A stretch of 36,443 bases of DNA from Ruminococcus flavefaciens FD-1 (GCA_000174895.1 ACOK01000076.1:671-37113); one strand, 5' to 3'; positions 7,192 to 16,900 are shown, numbered from the stretch's first letter. Notes: generated from the letters alone by a model not told the origin. Made by a program: numbers and translations.

Positions 7192-8976
7192 TTATACAAA
7201 ATTGTGGTCAAAGATCAGGACATGGTAGCTATGTGAATTTATCACAGCCTCCAGGTCTTCGCTGACCTCATTCATAAGTTCTGAGTTGGAATCGACAAGG
7301 TGCTTGTACTCGCTGCCGGTGAGAAGCAGGAAGTATTCGTCCTTGCCTTCCATGTCGTCGTACCATTTTTTCGATGACTGGTAGAAGCGCTTTCTGACTG
7401 TACCGTCATTGATGATGACCTCTCTGACTTTGACCTTATTGCCCGATATAACGGTAACGGAGTTGGCCTGCCAGAAAGTTGCATAGCCGTTTTCAAGTTC
7501 CATATTTTCCAGAAATTCTTCGAGGCCGAAAAGATCATTTCTTTTGTGAGGGTCACTTGGCATTGACGCCGCATTTGAAAGGTTCATACAGCAAACTATC
7601 AGTGCGGGCAGCATAAGTATGACGGAAAGTCTTGAAATTGCCGTCTTCCGTGTGACAGCCCATCTGATGAAAAGGATGCTGAGTATCAGCGATGTGCCGA
7701 CTATTGGAGTAAGCCTCCATTCGGCAACTGCAAGAACTCCGCAGATGTAGCCGATGAGGACTATGACGGTAACTGCCCAGTGTATCCACACCCAGTATCT
7801 CATTGCCCTGCCGAATTTGCTTCTGCCGTATTTCGGGTAGCATATCGTAGCGATAACGGGTATTACTGCCAGCATGACAGCATTGAAGATGTAGAAGAGA
7901 TTATTAAGTCCCAGCCCCTGCATGAGGAACTGTCCCTCCATACTTTTCACGCCAAGCAGACTCATCCAGGCGGTAGGGAGGTTTCTCAGATGGTCTGACC
8001 ACGTACTCATTGCGGAGTACATGGAGTTCGCCTCCTGATAGCCTGCGGACAGGTCGCCGATAAGTTTATTGTTGAGGAAGATTCCAAGCAGTGTCATAAC
8101 TGCGACTGCCGCAACTCTCAGCGCCATGTAAAGAGTGTTGAAGCTGAACAGCCTGTTGCGCATATCGAGGAAATATTCAGCGGCAATGGCTGCCATCAGC
8201 GGCAGAGCAAAAATGGAAATTGCAGATATACCGTCGGTTGCGGCCAGCATTATGAATACTGCGAAAAGACAGGCAGTAAGGGCTATGCTGTAGTTCATAC
8301 CCGAGGTGTCGCCGTTTTTCGCATTGATGCGTCTCAGACTGTTGCCCTTCGTCATTATCCTGAAGTAGAGGGCGATGCCGATTATAAGGAAAAGTATGCC
8401 CAGTGTGTAGTAGATGGTGTGTCCCCAGAATATCTCTCTCAGCTTCCGTGATGAAAGGGTCATAGCGAGAAATACCGCCGTGCCCAGTGCCGCACCTCTT
8501 GCGCCTGTGCCGATAACATTCTGCATGATGAAGAACATCAGAGTGATGATCAGGAAAAATCCTGTCATACCGAGAATGTGTGTGGTGAGCGATAATCCGG
8601 TAAGGTGGATAAGCGGCTGCATTATAAGATTCACGCCGAATGGCAGAAAGCAGGCGTACTTGAAATCCGGGTCATACACCGAACCGCTTTCGTATGAGGC
8701 ATTCGCCCACATGAGAGTGTCAGTGCAGTCGGAGTGAAATTCGTTTCTTGAAGCGACGATGACGTAGTAGAGAGTGATGACCACGCTTACCATCATCACG
8801 CCGAATGCGAAGATGTAAGACAGCACCGTCAGGATATCACGGACTGATATCACCTTCTGCTTAGATGTACCTGCACGAAGCACAAAAGCTGTGATGCTTC
8901 CGTCACTTTTTTTCAGTGTGCGGATAAGATGTTTCCGGGGTTTTTTGATTTCCGGCGAGGAGTCTTTATTATCCAC
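7192..8976 (-). CDS. polytopic membrane protein, probable GT-C-type glycosyltransferase
   Basis: A 594-aa protein with a charged cytoplasmic N-terminus of about 50 residues, about ten or more hydrophobic helices, and a soluble C-terminal domain of about 120 residues. The first extracytoplasmic loop after helix 1 carries acidic residues (HSDCTDTLMWANASYESG), where GT-C enzymes place catalytic Asp/Glu. This suggests transfer of a sugar from a polyprenyl carrier, but no family is assigned with certainty. The GTG start at 8976 is chosen because AAAGGAG (8984-8990) is 7 nt upstream and overlaps the end of gtrA; the longer frame would overlap gtrA by 83 bp. It is the last gene of the oxidoreductase-GtrA operon and ends at a terminator. 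Confidence 0.72.
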   Translation of the reverse strand: MDNKDSSPEIKKPRKHLIRTLKKSDGSITAFVLRAGTSKQKVISVRDILTVLSYIFAFGVMMVSVVITLYYVIVASRNEFHSDCTDTLMWANASYESGSVYDPDFKYACFLPFGVNLIMQPLIHLTGLSLTTHILGMTGFFLIITLMFFIMQNVIGTGARGAALGTAVFLAMTLSSRKLREIFWGHTIYYTLGILFLIIGIALYFRIMTKGNSLRRINAKNGDTSGMNYSIALTACLFAVFIMLAATDGISAISIFALPLMAAIAAEYFLDMRNRLFSFNTLYMALRVAAVAVMTLLGIFLNNKLIGDLSAGYQEANSMYSAMSTWSDHLRNLPTAWMSLLGVKSMEGQFLMQGLGLNNLFYIFNAVMLAVIPVIATICYPKYGRSKFGRAMRYWVWIHWAVTVIVLIGYICGVLAVAEWRLTPIVGTSLILSILFIRWAVTRKTAISRLSVILMLPALIVCCMNLSNAASMPSDPHKRNDLFGLEEFLENMELENGYATFWQANSVTVISGNKVKVREVIINDGTVRKRFYQSSKKWYDDMEGKDEYFLLLTGSEYKHLVDSNSELMNEVSEDLEAVINSHSYHVLIFDHNFV

Positions 8977-8980
8977 AGAC

Positions 8981-9466
8981 TCACTCCTTTCCCTCTTTTT
9001 TTGTGTAGAGGAGTATCTTTCTTGCGAAGAAATTCCACAGGAAGGATACAGCTGTTGAAACAAGTTTAGCTATAATCTGGAAAAGGCTTGTGGTATCTCC
9101 CAGCCATATCTCGAAAAGCTTTGTTATGCCGATGGTGATGAGGAGTCCAACAACTCCGATAGCGGCAAAGCTGATAAACTCCACCAGCTTGTTTTTCACC
9201 TTTGATTCCTTGAATATCCAGAAGGTGCTGATGATGTAATTCACAGCAAGACCTGCCACGAATGAAAGGGAATTGGCTACCCAGCCCAGTTCTTTCCTGT
9301 CGCCGAAAACGAAGTGGAAAAGCAGCCATGAGACTGCGAAATCCACCAGAAAGGCAAGTCCGCCAACAAAGAGATAACGGAAGAACTGTATCAGGGTATT
9401 ATCAGTATCCCCGACAAACAGCTTTTTGAACTGTCTGTCACGGATTATCTGCTTTATTTCGTCCAT
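8981..9466 (-). CDS. GtrA-family membrane protein
   Basis: A 161-aa protein with four predicted transmembrane helices in two pairs, matching the GtrA-like family. The motif FFRYLFVGGLAFLVDF opens the first helix and NYIISTFWIF ends the second; the C-terminus is basic. Family members are thought to flip polyprenyl-phosphate-linked sugars or otherwise support cell-surface glycosylation. Its ATG overlaps the stop of the upstream oxidoreductase (TAATG) and its stop is 4 nt before the GTG of the membrane protein downstream, so the three genes are tightly coupled. The pairing of GtrA with a GT-C-like protein supports a surface-polymer glycosylation role. Confidence 0.88.
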   Translation of the reverse strand: MDEIKQIIRDRQFKKLFVGDTDNTLIQFFRYLFVGGLAFLVDFAVSWLLFHFVFGDRKELGWVANSLSFVAGLAVNYIISTFWIFKESKVKNKLVEFISFAAIGVVGLLITIGITKLFEIWLGDTTSLFQIIAKLVSTAVSFLWNFFARKILLYTKKEGKE

Positions 9467-11025
9467 TACTTCTGCTTCTCCTCGTGGTATTCCTTTTCCG
9501 TATTGACGTTCCAGATAGCGGATTTATCGGTGCTGCCGCTCTTAATAGCCTTTACAGCCTCGAAGGATGTTACCATTGAGTGGTCGATGTTGTTATAGCG
9601 GTGCTGACCGTTACGTCCTACGCAGAAAAGGTTGGGGATGGTGTCGAGGTATTCGATAAGGGTATCCATCTCCTCGTAGGTATCGAAGTAAGCAGGATAA
9701 GCCTTCTTCACCTTCTCCATGTGGGTATCAAGCACCTGATCGGCACTGCTGATAAGTCCCAGCTTTACCATTTCCTTTACGCAGAAGCGTGAGAACTGTT
9801 CCTCGGTCATATTCCAGAACTTGTCGCCCTCGGTAACGAAGTACTCAAGGCCTACCCATACAGTGTGGCCGAGGTCCTTTACCATGTAAGGTGACCAGTT
9901 GTTGTATATCTGGAAACGTCCCATCTTGACACGTCTGTCCTGAACATATACCCAGCAGTCTGGCACGATATTGCCGACAGTACGCATATTTGTCTTGTTC
10001 TTCAGATTAAGCTTCGGAACAAGTACGCCCAGTGTCATGTAATCACGGTAGGGGAGGCCTGCTGCGATACGTGCAGGTTCTTCGGGAACATCGTTCATGC
10101 CTGCCACAAGGTCCTTTACAGGCATTGAGGAGATAACGTAGTCGCCGTCAAGCTTTATCTCCTTGCCGTCCTTGACGTAGGAAACGCCTGAGAGAGTGCC
10201 GTCCTCGTTCTTGTGAAGCTTCTTTACAGCGGCTTCCATTATAATAGTACCGCCCAGCTTCTTTACCTCGTCAGCGGTAACTTCCCACAGCTGGCCGGGG
10301 CCGAGCTTCGGGTACTTGAATTCCTCGATAAGGGATGTGTTTACCTTTCTGTCCTTGACTTTGAACAGCTTGCCGAAGAAGTCCTTGATGATGCCGACTA
10401 TGGAGAGACCCTTTGTACGCTGAGCGCCCCATGAAGCGTCAATTTCGCTGGGGTGGCGTCCCCACAGGTTCTCGGTGTAGTACTCGAAGAACATGGAGTA
10501 AAGTTCCTTGCCGAAGCAGTTGATGTAGAAATTCTCAAGATTGTCCTCGGGACGCTTGTGGATAACGGCTGCAAGGTAGCTGAGGCCGACTTTCATAGTT
10601 GTGAAGAAACCGAAGTTCTTTATGGTCTCGGGCTTGAGTGAAACGGGGTAATCGTAGAATTTGTCATTGAAAAGGATACGTGATACTCTGTGTCTTTTCA
10701 GCATAACACGGTCGGTCTTCTTAGGATCGGGGCCGCCCTCTTCAAGGGTAACGCTTCTCTTCAGGTACTTGTCATCCTTGGAAGGAACGCCCTGCATCGG
10801 AAGCATTTCGTTCCACCACTGGTTTACCTCCGGTATCTTTGAGAAGAACCGGTGGCCGCCCATGTCCATACGGTTGCCTTTATAGTTGACAGTTTTTGAG
10901 ATACCGCCTATAGCATCGGTTTCCTCCAGAACTGTTACTTCGTATTCGTTTGAGTTGTCTTTCAGCAGTTCATAGGCAGCAGTAAGTCCGGCAGGACCTG
11001 CACCGATGATGATTACTTTTTTCAA
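9466..11025 (-). CDS. FAD-dependent oxidoreductase (protoporphyrinogen oxidase/UDP-galactopyranose mutase-like)
   Basis: A 519-aa flavoprotein. The N-terminal dinucleotide-binding motif is [14 protein letters not shown] (7-20) with the acidic strand end VTVLEE about 20 residues later, followed by GGISKT and GGHRFF typical of the amine-oxidase/UGM-like superfamily. The C-terminal FAD contact [15 protein letters not shown] is visible. The TTG start at 11025 is chosen because a perfect AAGGAGGT sits 6 nt upstream (11032-11039). Homologues often lie in polysaccharide loci rather than haem operons, and the coupled GtrA and GT-C-like genes point the same way: modification of a carrier-linked sugar is a reasonable inference. 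The exact substrate cannot be read from sequence. Confidence 0.85.
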   Translation of the reverse strand: MKKVIIIGAGPAGLTAAYELLKDNSNEYEVTVLEETDAIGGISKTVNYKGNRMDMGGHRFFSKIPEVNQWWNEMLPMQGVPSKDDKYLKRSVTLEEGGPDPKKTDRVMLKRHRVSRILFNDKFYDYPVSLKPETIKNFGFFTTMKVGLSYLAAVIHKRPEDNLENFYINCFGKELYSMFFEYYTENLWGRHPSEIDASWGAQRTKGLSIVGIIKDFFGKLFKVKDRKVNTSLIEEFKYPKLGPGQLWEVTADEVKKLGGTIIMEAAVKKLHKNEDGTLSGVSYVKDGKEIKLDGDYVISSMPVKDLVAGMNDVPEEPARIAAGLPYRDYMTLGVLVPKLNLKNKTNMRTVGNIVPDCWVYVQDRRVKMGRFQIYNNWSPYMVKDLGHTVWVGLEYFVTEGDKFWNMTEEQFSRFCVKEMVKLGLISSADQVLDTHMEKVKKAYPAYFDTYEEMDTLIEYLDTIPNLFCVGRNGQHRYNNIDHSMVTSFEAVKAIKSGSTDKSAIWNVNTEKEYHEEKQK

Positions 11026-11066
11026 GATATGACCTCCTTGTAATAGGCTATAAAAATGCAATTTTA

Positions 11067-11095
11067 ATTATATCACATTTGATACTCAATTTCAA
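11067..11095 (-). promoter_or_regulatory. sigma-A promoter of oxidoreductase-GtrA operon
   Basis: On the minus strand, TTGAAA (plus 11090-11095), a 17-bp spacer and TATAAT (plus 11067-11072) lie about 40 bp upstream of the TTG start. Confidence 0.8.
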
Positions 11096-11111
11096 CCCCT
11101 GTGTAAGGAAA

Positions 11112-11251
11112 AAAACAGACATGGTTAACCGTGGTACTCGTATAGCAGCTTTATGCGTGTCTATTGAGGAAAACCTTTCCTCAGAAAGGTTTCCCCCGAT
11201 AAATACATATAAAGTTGCTGTATGAGTACCACGGTTAACCGTGTCTGTTTT
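11112..11251. repeat. long near-perfect inverted repeat (about 140 bp)
   Basis: Arms of 42 bp (11112-11153 and 11210-11251) are complementary with four differences, and every difference is a G-U-compatible transition in one RNA orientation. The 56-bp centre holds a second hairpin (AAACCTTTC with GAAAGGTTT, about 11171-11192). The right arm abuts the stop codon of the ABC permease, so it may terminate that operon, but the length and double structure look more like an inserted palindromic element. The arm contains the palindrome GGTTAACC. Confidence 0.78.
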
Positions 11252-11252
11252 A

Positions 11253-12572
11253 TTATTCGTATCTGAGTGCGTCGATGGGGTCGAGTTTGGCGGCTTTGTT
11301 AGCGGGGTAGATACCGAAGAATACGCCGATAACAGTTGAGAAGATGAGTGAAGCGATGATAGCCGAGAAAGAAACTCTTATGTCGAGAACTACCAGTTCT
11401 GCGTATTCGGGGAAGGCTTTGAGTGCCATATTGCCTATGACCTCCACAAGCAGTCCGTTGAACATACCGAAGAGAACGCCTATGCCGCCGCCTACAAGGC
11501 AGAGTATAGCGGATTCAATCAGGAACTGCACCCTTATAGCGCTGTTTTTAGCGCCGAGAGCTTTTCGTATACCGATCTCACGGGTACGCTCTGTGATGCT
11601 TACCATCATGATGTTCATAACGCCGATACCGCCGACCAGCAATGAAATTGCAGCGATAACAGCCAGCACTATGGTGAGGATGTTCATTACCATCATAGTA
11701 TCATCCATCTCTTCCGACATATCGTAGAACATCGGCTTCCAGTACTTTGCGTTCCTGTACTTGCTGTCGAAGAAAGCCTGGATATCATCTATGGCTTTCT
11801 TGGAATCAGTCTTGTTGTCGCAGATTACGAATGTAGGGTATATGTCGTGATCGGAAGCGGGTTCTTTGAGACTTGTAGCTGTATAGTAGGGGATGAATGT
11901 CGGTGTAGTCAGCTGTTCCTTTGGTGTGCCTTTTTCAGCCATATACTTGAGATAGCTGTCGGAAAGGCCGAATATGCCGACGATGGTGAAATCGATATTG
12001 CCGACGCCGTCTATTGAGATAACGATATCATTTCCGAGAGCATCGGATTTTTTGCCGAAGTACTGCTCGGCAAAGATATCGGATACCAGAATGGTATGCT
12101 TCTTACCGTTGTTATCCTCAATAGTCGGATATCTGCCTTCCGTCAGCTTGTAGAAATACTTGTTTTCTCTGATAAATCCCTCGGAAGCACCTGAAACTAT
12201 AACATTAACTTCCTTGCCTTCGGAATTTTTGAGTGTTCCATGGCCGACAGATGATGTACGGCTGACCAGATATTTTCCGCCGAAATAATCTTCAAACTCA
12301 TCCAGCATCTCAGTTTTGATGTAATCTTCTTCAGAAAGGTGTTTTTCTATTGTCAGATCCTCTTCACGGATGTAATCATAGTAGGTATTGACAGACTGGC
12401 CTTCCAGCATATTCAGTGTGCTGTTGAGGGTATCCTTCAGCGAGTTGCCGATAGTGGTGATAGTGACCACGGAGCTTATGCCGATGATGATGCCCAGCAT
12501 TGTCAGCACTGAACGAAGCTTATTGGCTTTCAGCGAAGAGAGGGCGAGGCGGATATTTTCAAGAAAGTGCAT
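11253..12572 (-). CDS. MacB-like ABC transporter permease
   Basis: A 439-aa permease with the MacB/FtsX fold: TM1 near residues 17-40 (LRSVLTMLGIIIGISSVVTI), a large extracytoplasmic domain (about 45-300), then three helices forming the FtsX domain with the signature GIGVMNIMMVSITERTREIGIRKALGA. It moves substrates by a mechanotransmission mechanism with the adjacent ATPase and adaptor. The start overlaps the ATPase gene by 14 bp and has GGGAGGCG 8 nt upstream inside that gene. It is the last gene of a three-gene operon; substrate unknown (antimicrobial peptides, bacteriocins and lipoproteins are typical). Confidence 0.92.
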   Translation of the reverse strand: MHFLENIRLALSSLKANKLRSVLTMLGIIIGISSVVTITTIGNSLKDTLNSTLNMLEGQSVNTYYDYIREEDLTIEKHLSEEDYIKTEMLDEFEDYFGGKYLVSRTSSVGHGTLKNSEGKEVNVIVSGASEGFIRENKYFYKLTEGRYPTIEDNNGKKHTILVSDIFAEQYFGKKSDALGNDIVISIDGVGNIDFTIVGIFGLSDSYLKYMAEKGTPKEQLTTPTFIPYYTATSLKEPASDHDIYPTFVICDNKTDSKKAIDDIQAFFDSKYRNAKYWKPMFYDMSEEMDDTMMVMNILTIVLAVIAAISLLVGGIGVMNIMMVSITERTREIGIRKALGAKNSAIRVQFLIESAILCLVGGGIGVLFGMFNGLLVEVIGNMALKAFPEYAELVVLDIRVSFSAIIASLIFSTVIGVFFGIYPANKAAKLDPIDALRYE

Positions 12573-13269
12573 CTGTCACGCCTCCCTTGCTGTCTGATAC
12601 GATATTTCCGTCGTTGATCGTGAGTATCCTCTCAGTCTCGGAAGCAAGTTCCGGGCTGTGGGTGATGAGGATGATGGTTTTTCTCTCCTCTTTGTGGAGC
12701 TTATGGAAGATGTCCATTACCATGCGTCCTGTTGCCGAATCGAGAGCACCTGTGGGCTCATCGGCAAGGATTATTGACGGTGTGTTTATTAAAGCTCTTG
12801 CTATAGCGATACGCTGTTTCTGGCCGCCTGAAAGCTCATTTGGGTTGTGGTCGGCACGGTCGCTCATACCCACAAGCTCCAGAAGCTCCTCAGCACGTTT
12901 TCTGCGTTCTTTGCGGCCTACTCCTGCGTAGAGCATGGGGAGCTCCACGTTTTCGATGGCGTTTGTCCTTGAGATGAGATTGAAGTTCTGGAAGACGAAG
13001 CCTATCTCTTTGTTCCTTATTTCGCTCAGCTCGGAATCATCCAACTGCGAGATATCGGTGCCGTTGAGCTCATAGAAGCCTGAAGTAGGCTTGTCGAGAG
13101 CGCCGATGATATTCATAAGGGTACTTTTTCCCGAACCCGAAGGTCCGACGATAGCGGCGAATTCGCCTTCGTGTATCTCAAGGTCAAGGCCGTGGAGTAT
13201 CTCCAGCTCATTAGGCTGACCTATGAAGTATTTCTTGACAATATTCCGCATGGAAATGATGCGTCTCAT
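12559..13269 (-). CDS. MacB/LolD-type ABC transporter ATPase
   Basis: A 236-aa ATPase with Walker A GPSGSGKST (about 42-50), Q-loop FVFQNFNL, signature LSGGQKQR, Walker [13 protein letters not shown] and the switch histidine in LITHS. Length and motifs fit the LolD/MacB export ATPase group. The start is supported by GGAGGAG 9 nt upstream; it begins 7 nt after the adaptor gene. It powers the permease encoded just downstream. Confidence 0.95.
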   Translation of the reverse strand: MRRIISMRNIVKKYFIGQPNELEILHGLDLEIHEGEFAAIVGPSGSGKSTLMNIIGALDKPTSGFYELNGTDISQLDDSELSEIRNKEIGFVFQNFNLISRTNAIENVELPMLYAGVGRKERRKRAEELLELVGMSDRADHNPNELSGGQKQRIAIARALINTPSIILADEPTGALDSATGRMVMDIFHKLHKEERKTIILITHSPELASETERILTINDGNIVSDSKGGVTDALS

Positions 13270-13276
13270 TTTGTTA

Positions 13277-14716
13277 TTACTCCTCCGATGTATCTAAAGC
13301 AACTATATCTCCGTCGGAAACGTTGGATGTTCCTGTGATAACGATGTCGCCTTCTTTAAGGTCGCCGGAAGTGATCTCTGTGTAGTAATCAGCTTCAAAA
13401 CCTGTCTTTATATCTATTTTCTTTATCTTGTAGTTATTGCCTGCTGTTTTATCAGCCTTCCATACATAGCAGTTATCGTTTTCGTCCTTCTGAACAGCGT
13501 CGTATGGGATGCATAAAACATTTTCCTTGTGGTCGAGGACTATCTTGACGTTAGCGTTCATACCGAGAAGAAGCTTGCTGTCGTCGAATGATACCTCAAC
13601 AGCGTAGCCGCTTGATGAGCCGTCTGCTTCCTTGCCGTTGGAGCTCATCTCAATACGCTCGACCTTGCCGTTGATAACGTCCTTGCCGAGAGCGCTTGCA
13701 GTGATCTCGGCGCTCATGCCCTTGATGATGCTGAGGATGTCGTTTTCGCTGACCTTGCCTCTTACGATAAGTGAAGAAGCATCGCTGACTGTCATGATGA
13801 TGTTTGATGTTGGGAGAGTGCCTTCAGAAATATTGAGCTCTGTGATGATGCCGTCAATAGGAGCGATAACTGTACAGTCATCGATCTGCTGGCTGAGCTT
13901 CTTCAGTTTCTCAGTAGTTTCCTCATCGACAGCTGCGTACTGTTCCTGATCAACTGTATCCTGAGCGTTCTGGAGAGCATCGTCCGCATTTTTTACTATG
14001 GTGTCATAAGCTCTGTTTGCAGCAGTTATAGCATCATCGTAGCCTGCGAGCTGTGCGTGATCTGCTTCAAGTTCAACATTGAGAGCAGCAGCCTGAGCTT
14101 TGAATTCCTCCCACTTTGTCTCAGCAGCCTTTGCAGCTTCTTCATCGGCAGCGTCGATCATTTCAGCATAGGTACGGTCGATCTCCTGGTTGATGTCGTT
14201 GTAGCGCTGTATCTTTGCGTTGTAGTCGGCATAAGCCTGATCACGCTTTGCAACAGCATCGTTGATGTCCTGCTGAGCCTGAGAGATGGCATTTGCTCTG
14301 TCACGCTTAGCCTTTTCGAGATTTCTCTGGTTGATGCCGTGAGAGTAGTTTGCAGCGTCCTGTGTCTTGGAGCTGCTTGCGGAAAGTGCGTCGAATTCCT
14401 CCTGGAGAGTGGTGTTGTCGAAGATGCAGAGGATATCGCCCTTCTTGACCTCATCGCCCTTCTTGACGTTGAGCTTTGTTACCTTCAGTGTAGGGTCGCC
14501 TGTGATGGAAACGCTTGATTTTCCGTCAACGGTACCTGACATGGTAACGTATTTGTAGAGGTCCTGCTTTTTGATCTTACCGCTTGTGTAAGTACCCACG
14601 GGTCCGGAGCTCTTGTTTGAAAGTCTGGATAATACCACGCCTGCAATGACGAGAAGCAATAATACTGCAATGATTATCCATTTGATGATTTTTCCTTTTT
14701 TCTTTGATTTGCTCAT
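13277..14716 (-). CDS. HlyD/MacA-type membrane-fusion adaptor
   Basis: A 479-aa membrane-anchored adaptor. A basic N-terminus and one transmembrane helix (about 11-29) are followed by a split lipoyl-like domain (VTKLNVKKGDEVKKGDILCIFDN in the first half; IDGIITELNISEGTLPTSNIIMTVSD in the second), a long Ala/Glu/Gln-rich coiled-coil hairpin between them (about 110-275), then beta-barrel and membrane-proximal domains. It would link the permease to the outside and modulate the ATPase. The start has AAGGGA upstream. First gene of the three-gene exporter operon, about 40 bp downstream of a clear promoter. Confidence 0.92.
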   Translation of the reverse strand: MSKSKKKGKIIKWIIIAVLLLLVIAGVVLSRLSNKSSGPVGTYTSGKIKKQDLYKYVTMSGTVDGKSSVSITGDPTLKVTKLNVKKGDEVKKGDILCIFDNTTLQEEFDALSASSSKTQDAANYSHGINQRNLEKAKRDRANAISQAQQDINDAVAKRDQAYADYNAKIQRYNDINQEIDRTYAEMIDAADEEAAKAAETKWEEFKAQAAALNVELEADHAQLAGYDDAITAANRAYDTIVKNADDALQNAQDTVDQEQYAAVDEETTEKLKKLSQQIDDCTVIAPIDGIITELNISEGTLPTSNIIMTVSDASSLIVRGKVSENDILSIIKGMSAEITASALGKDVINGKVERIEMSSNGKEADGSSSGYAVEVSFDDSKLLLGMNANVKIVLDHKENVLCIPYDAVQKDENDNCYVWKADKTAGNNYKIKKIDIKTGFEADYYTEITSGDLKEGDIVITGTSNVSDGDIVALDTSEE

Positions 14717-14755
14717 ATAAAACTATCCCTTCTGTAAAATTAATATACATAAGTC

Positions 14756-14784
14756 ATGATATCATATTTCAGGATCAAAGTCAA
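14756..14784 (-). promoter_or_regulatory. sigma-A promoter of MacAB-like operon
   Basis: Minus-strand TTGACT (plus 14779-14784) and TATCAT (plus 14756-14761) with a 17-bp spacer, about 40 bp upstream of the adaptor start. A 16-bp perfect AT palindrome (14829-14844, core ATATAATTATAT) lies about 45 bp upstream of the -35 box and could be an operator, though AT-rich palindromes occur by chance. Confidence 0.7.
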
Positions 14785-14900
14785 TACTTATGGCTGTAAT
14801 ACTGTAAATACGCCACCTTTCCTTTCATTGATATAATTATATCATGGCAATTATTAAAAAGTCCTTAAATATCAAAAAATATTTAATATCTGAGAACGGC

Positions 14901-16175
14901 TTACATTATAATACGTACACCTCCCTCGTTTCTTATCCTAAGCACATGGCAGCTTCCTTTCCCGAAAACACGCTCCATTCCGTCAATGTACTCCCTGACT
15001 GTGTAAATGGGGACGAAAGCCTGTACCGTGCCTGCGAAGCCGCCGCCGTGAACACGTACAGCGCCCGAACCTCTCAGTATGCGCTTGCTCAGCATTATTG
15101 CAAGAGGGATGGACTGAGACTGCGGAGAGGACGGGGGATAGAGGTTCTGGAGAAGCTGCGCCGAGGAATCACCGGAAGCATTTACAAGTTCAAAGAACTC
15201 CTCTGTATCGCCGTTTCTCAGCGCCTGCGCCTCCAGTATTGCTCTTTCGTTTTCAGCGAAGAAATGGGCTGCACGGAGTATCTCACGGTCGGAGCAGACT
15301 TTTCTCAGTTCGGGGATAAGGCGGTAAAACTCCTCCTCATCCGCCTCACGGAGAACTGAATATCCCATGGTCTGTGCGATATGCTTCATCTCCGCCGGAA
15401 CAGCTGAGTAATCATCGGAAAGATCGGCGTGACTGCTTCCCGTGTCTGTGATGCAGATACAGTAGCCTGCATCTTCAATGCTGAAGTCAATGCGGTCTGC
15501 CCGTGGAGAATCGGGAACTTCAAAGTCTATGGCCGCCAAGCCGCCGAGAGCGCTTGCCATCTGATCCATAAGGCCGCTTGCTTTGCCGAAGTAGAGGTTC
15601 TCGGCAGCTTGTCCGATGCGGGCGATCTTCTCTGCGCCTGCTTCGCCGCCATTGTAAATACAGTCGATGACTGTGCCGATGAGGACTTCAAAAGCCGCCG
15701 ATGAGGAAAGTCCGCTTCCCGTCGGGATATCCGATGAAACAAGGATATCAAGTCCGCCAGCTGCTGTTCCGATGTTTGCAAAACCTGCGGCGATACCACG
15801 TATCAGTGAGGCAGTAGTGCCTTTTTCCTCCTCGTGGACGGCAAGGTCATCGGTGCTGACAGTGCATTCGGGGCATTGCTCCGAGGAAAAACGTATAACT
15901 CCGCTGTCATTGGGGGCAGCAACAGCTATCATATCCATATTCACCGCCGCCGCAAGCACACATCCGTGCTGATGGTCGGTGTGGTTGCCGCCTATCTCGG
16001 TGCGTCCGGAAGCGGAGAAAATCTGTATTTCGTCCTGTTCGGGATAAAGTCTTGAAAAGCGCTCGCAGGCACTGAGAAAGCGGATGCGCTGAGGAGTGAC
16101 CGAGCCGTAGAGACTGCGGAATCTGTCATCGAGAGCGCCTGAGTTGATGTTGTTTATCAGTTCACTTAGGTTCAT
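14901..16175 (-). CDS. galK: galactokinase
   Basis: A 424-aa GHMP kinase that phosphorylates galactose to galactose 1-phosphate in the Leloir pathway. The substrate motif GRTEIGGNHTDHQHG (about 57-71) is the clostridial form of the galactokinase signature. The ATP motif PTGSGLSSSAAFEV (about 151-164) and the third motif GGGFAGTVQAF near the C-terminus are intact. AAAGGAGC sits 7-8 nt upstream of the ATG. The start overlaps the stop of the upstream MBL gene (ATGA), so the two are coupled. No galT or galE is adjacent. Confidence 0.92.
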   Translation of the reverse strand: MNLSELINNINSGALDDRFRSLYGSVTPQRIRFLSACERFSRLYPEQDEIQIFSASGRTEIGGNHTDHQHGCVLAAAVNMDMIAVAAPNDSGVIRFSSEQCPECTVSTDDLAVHEEEKGTTASLIRGIAAGFANIGTAAGGLDILVSSDIPTGSGLSSSAAFEVLIGTVIDCIYNGGEAGAEKIARIGQAAENLYFGKASGLMDQMASALGGLAAIDFEVPDSPRADRIDFSIEDAGYCICITDTGSSHADLSDDYSAVPAEMKHIAQTMGYSVLREADEEEFYRLIPELRKVCSDREILRAAHFFAENERAILEAQALRNGDTEEFFELVNASGDSSAQLLQNLYPPSSPQSQSIPLAIMLSKRILRGSGAVRVHGGGFAGTVQAFVPIYTVREYIDGMERVFGKGSCHVLRIRNEGGVRIIM

Positions 16176-16900
16176 ATTAGGCTCCTTTCACTGAGATAAT
16201 TTATGATAACAGGCCGTGCCTTATCCATGGATACAGGGAGTCCGTGACCTGTCGCAAGCCATTGGGGAGATATTTTCAGTATGCGCTTTAATGAGTGCTG
16301 CATAGCCTTGAGGGAAGCAGCATGGGGAGTGATGTCGGGTCTGCCCCATATAGCGGTAAAAGCGTCGCCGCAGTAGAGTACGCCGTCCGCCAGAACCCCC
16401 ACCGAGCCGAGGGTGTGCCCGGGGAGAGGGACGATATCCGCGTCATAGCCGAGACTGCGGAGAATGCCGCTGTCCTGCGGCTTTATTACTATATCGGGGG
16501 AGTAGGGGCGTGTGCTGAAAAGCTTCATGCCTCCGCACACATTCTGCTGGATATTGCGCAGACGGTACTTCCTCATAGTCGCTTTGACGGGCTGACTGCG
16601 GTAATTGCCGATGAGCGGGACATCCTTTTCGCTGAGAAGTATCTGCGCACCTGTTGATTTTCTCAGCTTTGCGGCATTGAAGTCGTGGTCAATATGGGCG
16701 TGAGTGAGGAGGATGTGGCAGATATTGAACTGACTGAGCCATTCCCGAAGCTTGTCATAGCAGAAATAGAAGCCTGTATCAATGAGAAGACTGCCGTCTT
16801 TGCCGTTTATGACATAGCAGGTGACAGGTGATCCTCCGATATGCATACATATATAATGTATATTATTAATGGGACGGGTAGTGCTGTTGATTATTTCCAT
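16172..16900 (-). CDS. metallo-beta-lactamase-fold hydrolase
   Basis: A 242-aa single-domain MBL-fold protein. The metal-binding motif THAHIDHD (about 65-72), a GHT histidine (PLPGHTLGS), the bridging Asp in YCGDAF and a C-terminal TGHG histidine are all present, so a dinuclear metal site is expected. The group includes glyoxalase II-like thioesterases and other hydrolases; substrate unknown. The ATG at 16900 is chosen because AAAGGAGC is 6-7 nt upstream; a longer frame to 16945 would run into the palindromic repeat. It is co-transcribed with galK. Confidence 0.85.
   Translation of the reverse strand: MEIINSTTRPINNIHYICMHIGGSPVTCYVINGKDGSLLIDTGFYFCYDKLREWLSQFNICHILLTHAHIDHDFNAAKLRKSTGAQILLSEKDVPLIGNYRSQPVKATMRKYRLRNIQQNVCGGMKLFSTRPYSPDIVIKPQDSGILRSLGYDADIVPLPGHTLGSVGVLADGVLYCGDAFTAIWGRPDITPHAASLKAMQHSLKRILKISPQWLATGHGLPVSMDKARPVIINYLSERSLI

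Noticed and set aside
8977..9060. Longer start (9063) for the GT-C-like membrane protein
   Set aside because: It would overlap gtrA by 83 bp without a ribosome binding site, while GTG at 8976 has AAAGGAG at ideal spacing.
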